Source: Gaiellasilicea sp035525905
GTDB lineage: Bacteria > Actinomycetota > Thermoleophilia > Gaiellales > Gaiellaceae
Assembly: GCA_035525905.1 (NCBI GenBank)
Contig: DATLDK010000101.1
Location: 1-12,386, forward strand
DNA: 12,386 bases
Reading direction: 5' to 3'
Shown here: piece by piece, positions 1 to 5,204 of the stretch
Layout: the number at the start of each line of letters is the position of its first letter
Position numbering within the stretch: position 1 is the first letter of the stretch
Translations under genes and position numbers: made by a program
Notes under the pieces: model-generated
The model's input: only the letters and a program-made list of their open reading frames with translations
Told to the model about the DNA's origin: nothing
Databases searched by the model: none

Positions 1-282
1 TTCTTTCGAGGGAAGCTCGAGGCGCTGCTCGAGGGGCACCACCTGATCACGTCCGACAGCGTCGACCCGCCCGACCTGGTCATCTGCGACATCGCCCGGG
101 TGGAACCCGACGAAGTCGTCGATTCGTGGCCGGACATTCCGATCGTCGGGTTCACGAACCACACCGACAAGACGGGGCTGCAGCGCGCGCACACGGCTGG
201 TTTCGACCACGTGCTCGTCAAGTCGGCGCTGGTCGAGCGGGTCCCCGGGCTGGTCGCAGAATTGACCGCGCCGTCGTTCTGA
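1..282 (+). CDS. Response-regulator receiver-like protein, 3' part
   Basis: Open from the first base in frame 1 to TGA at 280-282, giving the last 93 residues; the 5' end lies outside the window. The layout fits the second half of a receiver (CheY-like) fold: a beta strand ending in Asp at visible residue 30 (DLVICD, the phospho-acceptor position), a strand ending in Thr52 (PIVGFT), and a strand with Lys74 (HVLVKS), which match the conserved Asp, Thr and Lys of receivers. No DNA-binding domain follows, so it is a stand-alone receiver or a receiver-like pseudo-sensor. Methionine-type codons near 100 and 126 are internal and do not mark the true start. It ends 22 bases before the ferredoxin gene. 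Whether it is phosphorylated is unknown, because the first acidic pair of the fold is outside the window. Confidence 0.7.
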   Translation, partial: FFRGKLEALLEGHHLITSDSVDPPDLVICDIARVEPDEVVDSWPDIPIVGFTNHTDKTGLQRAHTAGFDHVLVKSALVERVPGLVAELTAPSF

Positions 283-292
283 TCTGCGTGGC

Positions 293-298
293 TAGACT
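293..298 (+). promoter_or_regulatory. -10 element of leaderless fdxA promoter
   Basis: TAGACT matches the TAnnnT -10 pattern and lies exactly 6 bases before the GTG at 305. A transcript starting about 7 bases downstream would begin at the start codon. No Shine-Dalgarno sequence is present in the 22-base gap, which supports leaderless expression. Confidence 0.6.
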
Positions 299-304
299 CG
301 CCGC

Positions 305-616
305 GTGACGTACATCATCGCCGAGCCGTGCATCGACATCAAAGATCGGTCCTGCGTCGACGTCTGTCCCGTCGACTGCATTCACGAGTTCGGGCGGATG
401 CTGATCATCGATCCGGAAGAGTGCATCGACTGCGGCGCGTGCGAGCCGGAGTGCCCTGTGGAGGCGATCTTCCCCGAGGATGCGCTACCGGACAAGTGGG
501 AGCCGTTCGTGAAGATCAACTACGCCTACAACGGCGGGGCGGAGGCGATCGACCCGCTCGTGGACGCCTACGCGACCGAGCACGACGTCCAGAACCCCCC
601 TCTCGAAGAGGGATAA
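305..616 (+). CDS. fdxA: 7-Fe ferredoxin (3Fe-4S/4Fe-4S), FdxA type
   Basis: A 103-residue cytoplasmic electron carrier. Cysteines fall at 9, 17, 21, 25, 40, 43, 46 and 50. This is the pattern of Azotobacter ferredoxin I and mycobacterial FdxA shifted by one residue. By homology C9, C17 and C50 would hold the 3Fe-4S cluster, C21, C40, C43 and C46 the 4Fe-4S cluster, and C25 would be free. The C-terminal half (about 57-103) is the acidic extension typical of actinobacterial FdxA. The GTG start gives the family N-terminus MTYIIAEPC and is preceded by a -10 hexamer at leaderless spacing. Length is normal for the family. It probably feeds electrons to ferredoxin-dependent oxidoreductases; the partner is not in the window. 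Confidence 0.95.
   Translation: MTYIIAEPCIDIKDRSCVDVCPVDCIHEFGRMLIIDPEECIDCGACEPECPVEAIFPEDALPDKWEPFVKINYAYNGGAEAIDPLVDAYATEHDVQNPPLEEG
598..612 (+). other. Hairpin at the end of fdxA
   Basis: Perfect inverted repeat CCCTCT-CGA-AGAGGG, a 6-bp stem with a 3-base loop, ending just before the fdxA stop codon. No T-tract follows, so it is not a classical intrinsic terminator. It may slow ribosomes, protect the 3' end, or be a chance product of GC-rich coding sequence. Confidence 0.3.
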
Positions 617-655
617 CCTCCGTCGCAAGCGGGAAGGGCTCTAGCTCCACGAGTC

Positions 656-664
656 GAGGAGGGG
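656..664 (+). promoter_or_regulatory. Strong Shine-Dalgarno of the Rho_N-type gene
   Basis: GAGGAGGGG lies directly before ATG 667, with about 4 bases from the GGAGG core to the start. It fixes the start at 667, even though the frame stays open back into fdxA. It contrasts with the leaderless genes on either side and suggests this gene is read from a longer transcript, perhaps with fdxA. Confidence 0.65.
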
Positions 665-666
665 TC

Positions 667-1005
667 ATGCCGCAGAAGGCCTGGAGCGCGAAGCGCGAGC
701 GCCAGTACGAGCACATCAAGGAGAGCCTGGAGGACCAGGGCACGTCCGAGGACAAGGCGGAGGAGATCGCGGCGCGTACCGTGAACAAAGAGCGGGCCCG
801 CAAGGGCGAGGCGAAGACCTCGTCGCGCCTCTCCCGCGAGGACATCTCGTCCGGGCGCCGGGGCGGTCTTCGCTCCGGAACCAGCCGAGCCAAGGGCCGC
901 ACCCGGGACCAGCTCTACGAGGAGGCCAAGGATCGCGGGATCGAGGGCCGCTCGAAGATGACGAAGGAGCAGCTGAGGCGCGCGGTAGACGCGAAGAAGA
1001 AGTAG
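667..1005 (+). CDS. Small basic protein, DUF7218/Rho_N-type ('plasmid stabilization protein')
   Basis: A 112-residue, very charged protein. Residues 1-70 (MPQKAWSAKRERQYEHIKES at the start, then EEIAARTVNKERARKGE) match the actinobacterial family often labelled plasmid stabilization protein. Residues 78-110 (GRTRDQLYEEAK, then GRSKMTKEQL) look like a Rho-N/SAP-type helix-extended-helix, a nucleic-acid-binding fold. The middle, SREDISSGRRGGLRSG, is low-complexity and basic. There is no signal peptide or membrane segment. The start is set by the strong ribosome site at 656-664. The function is not established. DNA or RNA binding is inferred from the Rho_N-like end and the basic charge, and the plasmid label is historical, since nothing here suggests a plasmid. 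Confidence 0.9.
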   Translation: MPQKAWSAKRERQYEHIKESLEDQGTSEDKAEEIAARTVNKERARKGEAKTSSRLSREDISSGRRGGLRSGTSRAKGRTRDQLYEEAKDRGIEGRSKMTKEQLRRAVDAKKK

Positions 1006-1015
1006 CTCTGACGGC

Positions 1016-1021
1016 TATCCT
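1016..1021 (+). promoter_or_regulatory. -10 element of leaderless VOC gene promoter
   Basis: TATCCT lies exactly 6 bases before GTG 1028, the same geometry as fdxA. It sits in the 22-base gap after the Rho_N-type gene, and no Shine-Dalgarno sequence is present. Confidence 0.6.
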
Positions 1022-1027
1022 CGATAG

Positions 1028-1678
1028 GTGAAGCCCCGGACGCTAGATCACGTCGCGCTCTGGGTGGAAGACCGCGGGGCCATGGCCGAAGCTGCCGCGC
1101 GCATCGGGCTTCGCAGCATCGAGCGGACGGATCGCTTCACGCTCCTCGGCGCCGACGCACGCCGCGGCAAGCTGACGCTGTTCGATGCGCCTGGCTCCGA
1201 CGGTGCGGCACGGCGGGAGCGGGGGCCTTTGGAGCGGATCGGCCTACGCGTCTCCGCTCTCGACGGGCGCGACCCGATCGTCGACCTGGGTGAGGGGCTC
1301 GAGCTGGTGCTCGTCGAGGCGGACACCGAATCCGAGCTCGACCTGGATCACGTGGCCCTCGTCTCGGCGGATCCAGCGGCGGCGGCCAGGCAATGGCAGG
1401 CGCTCGGTTTCTCGGCGGAGGAGGACGGTCGGCTCATGGTCGGCGGGGCGTGGCTGGAGCTCCGGCAGGGAGATCCCGGTTCTGCGGACCGGTCGCTCTT
1501 GAACCACCTCGGCGTCCTCGTCGACTCGGTTGCGGAGCAGCAGGCCGAGGTCGAGGCCCTCGGGGTCGAGATCGCCGACTTCGTCGATGCGCCGAACACG
1601 CTCGCGCTCTTCGTCCGGGGCCCGGACGGCGTGAAGCTCGAGTACATCGAGCACAAGCCATCGTTCAGCCTCACCTAG
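1028..1678 (+). CDS. VOC (glyoxalase/dioxygenase-fold) protein with two modules
   Basis: A 216-residue cytoplasmic protein made of two vicinal-oxygen-chelate halves. Residues 4-98 start with LDHVALWVED and residues 105-209 start with LDHVALVSAD. The second half ends in the usual GVKLEYIEH. Candidate metal ligands are H8, H108, H160 and E205. The first half keeps its leading His but lacks a clear terminal Glu, so perhaps only one metal site is complete. The family includes glyoxalases, extradiol dioxygenases, epimerases and antibiotic-binding proteins; the substrate cannot be read from sequence. The GTG start is supported by the hexamer at 1016-1021. The flavoprotein follows at once, in another frame, and its coding overlaps this stop codon, so the two are probably co-expressed. 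Confidence 0.85.
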   Translation: MKPRTLDHVALWVEDRGAMAEAAARIGLRSIERTDRFTLLGADARRGKLTLFDAPGSDGAARRERGPLERIGLRVSALDGRDPIVDLGEGLELVLVEADTESELDLDHVALVSADPAAAARQWQALGFSAEEDGRLMVGGAWLELRQGDPGSADRSLLNHLGVLVDSVAEQQAEVEALGVEIADFVDAPNTLALFVRGPDGVKLEYIEHKPSFSLT

Positions 1679-2730
1679 CGGTCGCCGGCGCCGGCATGGC
1701 GGGTCTCGTCGCTGCGGCGCGCGCACGCGAGCTCGGAGCGGCCCCGGTCGTGTTCGAGAAGGGCGACCGGCCGGGAGGATCGATGCTGCTCTCGAGCGGC
1801 GTCGTCTGGAGGCACCGCAGCCTGGAAGACTTCCGCCAGGACTGCCCGGGCGGGGATGCGCGGCTGCAGTCGCAGATCGTCGAGCAGCTCGACGACGCGC
1901 TCGACTGGCTGGACGCTCTCGGTACCGAGCCGACCGTCCGCGATACCGGCAACCCCCGGACGGTCGGCCGGCGCTACGACACGCGGGCGCTGACGGACGT
2001 GCTCGTCCGGGCCGCGGGCGACGTGCGGCTGGAGGAGCCGTTTCGGGAAGCCCACATCCTGGCCACCGGCGGCTTCGGCGCCCGGCTGGCCCGCGAGCGC
2101 GGGCTGCTGCTGCGGGCGAACGAGTGGAGCGAGGGGGACGGCCTCGAGTACGGCGTCGCACGCGGAGCGAGCCTCACCAGCGGTTTAGACGAGTTCTACG
2201 GCCGTGCGCTCCCCGCCCAGGTCGACGAGCACGAGTACGTCTCCGCGGCCCAGCTCTACGCACGCCACGCGCTCGTTCTCGACGATGAGGGACGCGACCT
2301 CGGCGAGGCAGCCTGGCACGAGAGCGACCTCGTCCAGCGGCTCCCGAACGGGCAGGCCTGGTACGTCGTCGACGCCCGCGCGCTTCGCCGGCCGGTGCGG
2401 CAGCGCACCGTGTCCGATCTCGTGGAGGCCGCGGGAGCGGCCGGAGGAGACGTCAGGCCTGCCGGGGAACTGCCGTTCGCGCTGCCGCAATCACCCAAGC
2501 TCGTGGAGCCGCCGTTCGTCGCCGTCCGCGTCCGCGCGGCGGTCACGCACACGATCGGCGGGCTTCGGATCGACGAGCGGGCTCACGTCCTCGACGACGC
2601 GGGCGCGCCGGTGCCGGGGTTGCTCGCGGCCGGCGCCGACGCAGGGGGCATCTTCACCGGGGGGTATGGGAGCGGCCTCGCCGCCGCGCTCGTCTTCGGC
2701 CGTATCGCGGCGGAGACGGCGCTCGCCTAG
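1675..2730 (+). CDS. FAD-dependent oxidoreductase, fumarate reductase/KsdD-type flavoprotein, non-standard start
   Basis: About 351 residues. Seen in order: a dinucleotide-binding GAGMAG motif at 5-10, ribose-binding Glu28 (VVFEKG), ATGGFG at 130-135, THTIGG at 291-296, AAGADAGG at 318-325 and GGYGSGLAAALVFGR at 329-343. These are hallmarks of the fumarate reductase/ketosteroid dehydrogenase flavoprotein family (FAD_binding_2). The region between the FAD-binding halves is short (about residues 110-150), so the protein is smaller than usual family members of 450-550 residues. The start is a problem. The first standard in-frame start near the gene is ATG 1696, which falls inside the GxGxxG motif. 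Similarity begins about 1675, where CTA overlaps the VOC stop codon, and ATC 1660 is another candidate. The stop TAG is shared with the convergent gene. Substrate unknown. Confidence 0.8.
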   Translation, partial: LAVAGAGMAGLVAAARARELGAAPVVFEKGDRPGGSMLLSSGVVWRHRSLEDFRQDCPGGDARLQSQIVEQLDDALDWLDALGTEPTVRDTGNPRTVGRRYDTRALTDVLVRAAGDVRLEEPFREAHILATGGFGARLARERGLLLRANEWSEGDGLEYGVARGASLTSGLDEFYGRALPAQVDEHEYVSAAQLYARHALVLDDEGRDLGEAAWHESDLVQRLPNGQAWYVVDARALRRPVRQRTVSDLVEAAGAAGGDVRPAGELPFALPQSPKLVEPPFVAVRVRAAVTHTIGGLRIDERAHVLDDAGAPVPGLLAAGADAGGIFTGGYGSGLAAALVFGRIAAETALA

Positions 2731-2936
2731 GCGAGCTGTGTGTACGCGCAGCGGCGGCGGTCGCCGGGGAGCGGCGATGGCCCCAGCTTGCTCACGCGCA
2801 GCAACGCCGGGCCGGCGTCCACGGTCTCACCGACCGCGGGCGTGTCACCATCGCGCTGCTGGAGCGTCCACCCGTTGGGAGACCAGACGAAGAGGACGTA
2901 CCCGGAGCTGACCCGGTGGCCGTTGTCGTCCGACAT
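2727..2936 (-). CDS. Hypothetical 69-residue protein
   Basis: Not recognised. It starts at ATG 2936 and ends at TAG 2729-2727, overlapping the flavoprotein stop in one CTAG. The N-terminal part (GYVLFVWSPNGWTLQQRDGD) alternates hydrophobic and polar residues with several aromatics, as in a small beta-sheet. The middle (PAVGETVDAGPALLRVSKLG) also fits strands and turns, and there is one Cys at 63. No signal peptide or membrane segment is evident. It lies 19 bases downstream of the histidine kinase gene on the same strand, so it may be the last gene of that operon, though a possible -10 (TAGAGT, 2951-2946) could give it its own start. Coding is supported by its exact fit between two real genes and its protein-like composition. 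Confidence 0.6.
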   Translation of the reverse strand: MSDDNGHRVSSGYVLFVWSPNGWTLQQRDGDTPAVGETVDAGPALLRVSKLGPSPLPGDRRRCAYTQLA

Positions 2937-2945
2937 CGGCGAGGA

Positions 2946-2951
2946 ACTCTA
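2946..2951 (-). promoter_or_regulatory. Possible -10 for the 69-residue gene
   Basis: Read on the minus strand, TAGAGT (2951 to 2946) lies 9 bases before ATG 2936, which would give a leader of only a few bases. It follows the pattern seen elsewhere in the window, but no -35 is evident. Confidence 0.3.
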
Positions 2952-2955
2952 GTGG

Positions 2956-3618
2956 TTACGGTTTTCCTGCGTACGGGGGCAGCACGACGTGGATGGCCGT
3001 GCCCCCGTCCGCTCCATGCCGAACCGTGAAGCGGCCGTTCAGAGTCGAGGCCCGTTCCCCGATCGCGGTCAGGGACGCCGTGCGCCGCTCGCCGGTCCCG
3101 TTGTCCGACACGATCGTCTCGATCTCGCCCTGCGGCGTGTCTCGAATCGCGACCGAGATCTTGGACGGCGGTCCGCGCCGCACCGCCTGGTTCAACGACT
3201 CGCGAACGATCTGGTAGAGCCCGACCTGCTCCATCTCGCCGAGGCTCTCGGCGCGGCCGACGTCGACCTCGATCCGCACCTTGTGCTCCAGCCCGAGTTG
3301 GTTCGCCAGCTCCGCCACCGCGGCCCCGAAGCCCTGGTCGCGGAGGACTACCGGCTCGATGTTGAACGAGAGGTCGCGCAGCGAGCGAATCGTCTCGCGG
3401 TGGCGCTCGAGGGCTGAGGCCATGATTCCGCGCGCCGCCTCCGGACGCCCATCGTCGATCGCCTGCACCGCAGCGTCGAGCATCAGTGCGATGCCGGCGA
3501 GGTTCTGCACCGGCCCGTCGTGGAGGAAGAGCGCGAGACGCCGGCGCTCGTCCTGCTCCGCGGTGATGATCCGCTCGACGAGGCGCCCCCGGTCGCCCTC
3601 GGGCACCTGGTCGGCCAT
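2956..3618 (-). CDS. NarL/DesK-type sensor histidine kinase, soluble
   Basis: A 220-residue cytoplasmic kinase starting at ATG 3618 (MADQVPEGD). TGATG overlaps the response regulator stop, so TTG 3621 is rejected. Residues 15-90 form a HisKA_3 dimerization helix pair with the phospho-acceptor His33 in RRLALFLHDGPVQN. Residues 100-215 form the ATPase domain, with DNG at 172-174 and DGGTAIHVVLP at the end. The N-box reads RESLNQAVRR: the residue that normally is the Mg-binding Asn aligns with Gln144, and Asn143 precedes it. There is no membrane segment, PAS or GAF domain, so the signal must come from a partner or the cytoplasm. It should phosphorylate the regulator encoded just upstream. Activity is inferred, and the N-box change makes it less certain. 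Confidence 0.9.
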   Translation of the reverse strand: MADQVPEGDRGRLVERIITAEQDERRRLALFLHDGPVQNLAGIALMLDAAVQAIDDGRPEAARGIMASALERHRETIRSLRDLSFNIEPVVLRDQGFGAAVAELANQLGLEHKVRIEVDVGRAESLGEMEQVGLYQIVRESLNQAVRRGPPSKISVAIRDTPQGEIETIVSDNGTGERRTASLTAIGERASTLNGRFTVRHGADGGTAIHVVLPPYAGKP

Positions 3619-4241
3619 CAATCGATGATCGCGTCGCGCAGGGCGATCGCCACGGCGTGCGTGCGCGTGTCGGCCTCGAGCTTCGCGAGGATGTGCCTGA
3701 CGTGGCTCTTGACCGTCTCCTGGCTGATGAACAGCCGGCCGGCCACGTCCGCGTTCGACATCCCATCCGCGAGCAGCTGCAGAATCTCGCGCTCCCGCGC
3801 CGTGAGCATGTCGTTCTGCTCCTTGCCGGTGAGGAAGGTCGGCATCAGGGCGGGGTCGACGAAGCTCTCGCCGCCCGCGACCTTCTCGATCGCCCGCAGC
3901 AGGGTGGCGTGCGGCGCTTCCTTGAGGATGTAGCCCTTCGCGCCCGACTCGAGCCCGCGGCTGAGCAGCGACCGCTCGCTGTAGGCCGTGAAGATGAGCA
4001 CCGCCGTCTCTGGCGCCTTCTGCAGGATCTGCTTGGTTGCCTCGAGCCCGTCCATGCCCGGCATGCGGACGTCCATGATCACGACCTGGGGGTGGCGGCG
4101 CTCGACGAGCGCGACGGCGCCTGCGCCGTCCGACGCCTCGCCGATCACGCGTACGTGTGGCGCTCGAGAGAGCGAGAGGCGCAGCCCCTCGCGCACGACC
4201 TCATGGTCGTCGACGATCAGGCACGTGATCTCGTCGGGCAT
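3618..4241 (-). CDS. NarL/FixJ-family response regulator
   Basis: A 207-residue DNA-binding regulator. Residues 5-122 are the receiver, with acidic pair D11/D12, phospho-acceptor D57 (VVIMD), T85 and K107 (GYILKE), all the key residues. Residues 145-205 are a LuxR-type helix-turn-helix: LTAREREILQLLADG, then SQETVKSHVRHILAKLEA. Length is standard. Its stop TGA shares a base with the ATG of the kinase gene, so translation is coupled and the two form a cognate pair in regulator-first order. ATG 4241 gives a normal N-terminus (MPDEITCLIVDDHEVVREGL). A -10 hexamer lies 15 to 10 bases upstream. Targets are unknown; autoregulation is possible but no operator repeat was seen in the 31-base gap upstream. 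Confidence 0.95.
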   Translation of the reverse strand: MPDEITCLIVDDHEVVREGLRLSLSRAPHVRVIGEASDGAGAVALVERRHPQVVIMDVRMPGMDGLEATKQILQKAPETAVLIFTAYSERSLLSRGLESGAKGYILKEAPHATLLRAIEKVAGGESFVDPALMPTFLTGKEQNDMLTAREREILQLLADGMSNADVAGRLFISQETVKSHVRHILAKLEADTRTHAVAIALRDAIID

Positions 4242-4250
4242 CGCGGCACA

Positions 4251-4256
4251 AGTGTA
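4251..4256 (-). promoter_or_regulatory. -10 element before the response regulator
   Basis: Read on the minus strand, TACACT (4256 to 4251) lies 9 bases before ATG 4241, which predicts a leader of about 3 bases. It is in the 31-base gap after the radical SAM gene. The regulator pair may therefore be transcribed on its own as well as by read-through. No clear -35 was found. Confidence 0.45.
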
Positions 4257-4272
4257 TTGCGGGAACCGGCTC

Positions 4273-5169
4273 TCACAGCGCCAGCGTCAGCTGCAACGGC
4301 TCCGGCGGCGGCTCCAGTGGCCGCTTCCGGCGGTCGCGCACGCCGTGCTGCCGTGCCAGCGCGCGCACGTGATTGCGCACCGGATCGACCTCGGCTCGCG
4401 GCAGATACGCGCGCCGGGCATACAGGTCCTCGTACCGCTCGAGCTGCTCCGGCCAGTCTCGCGCGAGCGCTTCCAGGAAGTGCTCCCGCGTGCCGGGCTG
4501 CAGATAGAGCAGATTCGCCCACACGCTCGTGGCGCCCGCTTCGCGGACCGCCTTGACCACCTCGGCGAGCTGCTCGGGTCGATCGGACAACCCGGGCAGA
4601 ATCGGCGCCATGCCCACGCTCGCCTTGATCCCGGCGTCGACGAGCTTCGAGAGCGCGCGCAGCCGCTGTCTCGGCGGCGCCGTCCCGGGCTCTGTCGTCC
4701 GCCAGACGTCATGATCGAGCGTGGGTACCGAGAACATGACGCCGACGTCCGCCCGCCGGGAGGCCTCCTGCAGGACGTCGACGTCGCGGACGACGAGAGG
4801 GCCGCGGGTGATCAGGCGGAGAGGCGTCTTAGCCCGTCCCAGCTGCTCGATGCATGCCCGCGTAAGGCGGTAGCGGCCCTCGGCGGGCTGGTAGGGGTCG
4901 GTCGCGGCGCCGATCGCGACCTGGTCCCGATTCCAGGACGGCCGCGCGAGCTCCTGTGCGAGCACCTCGGCGACGTTGACCTTGACCCGGATCGACCGGC
5001 CGTAGCGGTCGTCGGCCGGGCGGTCGGCGCGGAGCTCGAAGGCACGGACGTAGCAGAACGTGCACCGGTGGACGCAGCCCGTGTACGGGTTCAGCGACCA
5101 GGCAAAGCCCATTCCCTTCACCTTGTTCAGGGCGCTCCTGCATGCCTCCTCGCGGTAGACGGCCCGCAT
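4273..5169 (-). CDS. Radical SAM protein, SplB/Rv2578c-like
   Basis: A 298-residue cytoplasmic enzyme. NPYTGCVHRCTFCY (residues 27-40) carries C32-x3-C36-x2-C39, the ligands of the SAM-cleaving 4Fe-4S cluster. The surrounding sequence is typical of COG1533, the spore photoproduct lyase-like group that includes the mycobacterial Rv2578c family. AIGAATDPYQPAE, LITRGPLVVRDVDVL and GMAPILPGLSD follow in the expected barrel order. Members lacking the full SplB domain have no proven reaction; DNA or RNA modification or repair is a guess. The frame is open to GTG 5187, but I chose ATG 5169: a TACACT -10 lies exactly 6 bases before it, which would put GTG 5187 upstream of the transcript. A LexA-like palindrome abuts that -10, suggesting damage control. 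The RR/HK genes follow on the same strand. Confidence 0.9.
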   Translation of the reverse strand: MRAVYREEACRSALNKVKGMGFAWSLNPYTGCVHRCTFCYVRAFELRADRPADDRYGRSIRVKVNVAEVLAQELARPSWNRDQVAIGAATDPYQPAEGRYRLTRACIEQLGRAKTPLRLITRGPLVVRDVDVLQEASRRADVGVMFSVPTLDHDVWRTTEPGTAPPRQRLRALSKLVDAGIKASVGMAPILPGLSDRPEQLAEVVKAVREAGATSVWANLLYLQPGTREHFLEALARDWPEQLERYEDLYARRAYLPRAEVDPVRNHVRALARQHGVRDRRKRPLEPPPEPLQLTLAL

Positions 5170-5175
5170 GCAGCA

Positions 5176-5181
5176 AGTGTA
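5176..5181 (-). promoter_or_regulatory. -10 element of leaderless radical SAM promoter
   Basis: Read on the minus strand, TACACT (5181 to 5176) is followed by exactly 6 bases and ATG 5169. This geometry decides the start of the radical SAM gene. A weak -35 candidate, TCGACC (5205 to 5200), lies 18 bases upstream. Confidence 0.6.
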
Positions 5182-5193
5182 GAACACACGTTC
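5182..5193. promoter_or_regulatory. Candidate LexA/SOS box (GAAC-N4-GTTC)
   Basis: GAACACACGTTC is a perfect GAAC-N4-GTTC palindrome, the core of the Gram-positive and actinobacterial SOS box (consensus roughly TCGAAC-N4-GTTCGA). The flanks match at 2 of 4 extra positions. It lies between the -35 and -10 of the radical SAM promoter, directly beside the -10, where a bound repressor would block polymerase. It is also within 12 bases of the divergent hydrolase start. A second match inside the flavoprotein gene shows that the core alone can occur by chance. Confidence 0.5.
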
Positions 5194-5204
5194 GCTCCAG
5201 GTCG

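Noticed and set aside
328..1005. 225-residue frame extending the Rho_N-type protein upstream through fdxA
   Set aside because: The added part is Arg/His-rich shadow of the ferredoxin gene. The strong Shine-Dalgarno at 656-664 fixes the start at 667.
1393..1674. Upstream extension of the flavoprotein frame inside the VOC gene
   Set aside because: The translation is Arg/Gly-rich and unlike any domain. The VOC frame here has clear family motifs, so this stretch is shadow.
2467..2478. Second GAAC-N4-GTTC match (GAACTGCCGTTC)
   Set aside because: It is inside the flavoprotein coding region (encoding GELPFA), far from any promoter, and its spacer and flanks do not fit an SOS box. Treated as a chance match, and used as a caution for the 5182 site.
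5170..5187. Upstream GTG 5187 as the radical SAM start
   Set aside because: It would lie at or upstream of the -10 that is perfectly spaced for ATG 5169, and the extra six residues add no family similarity.
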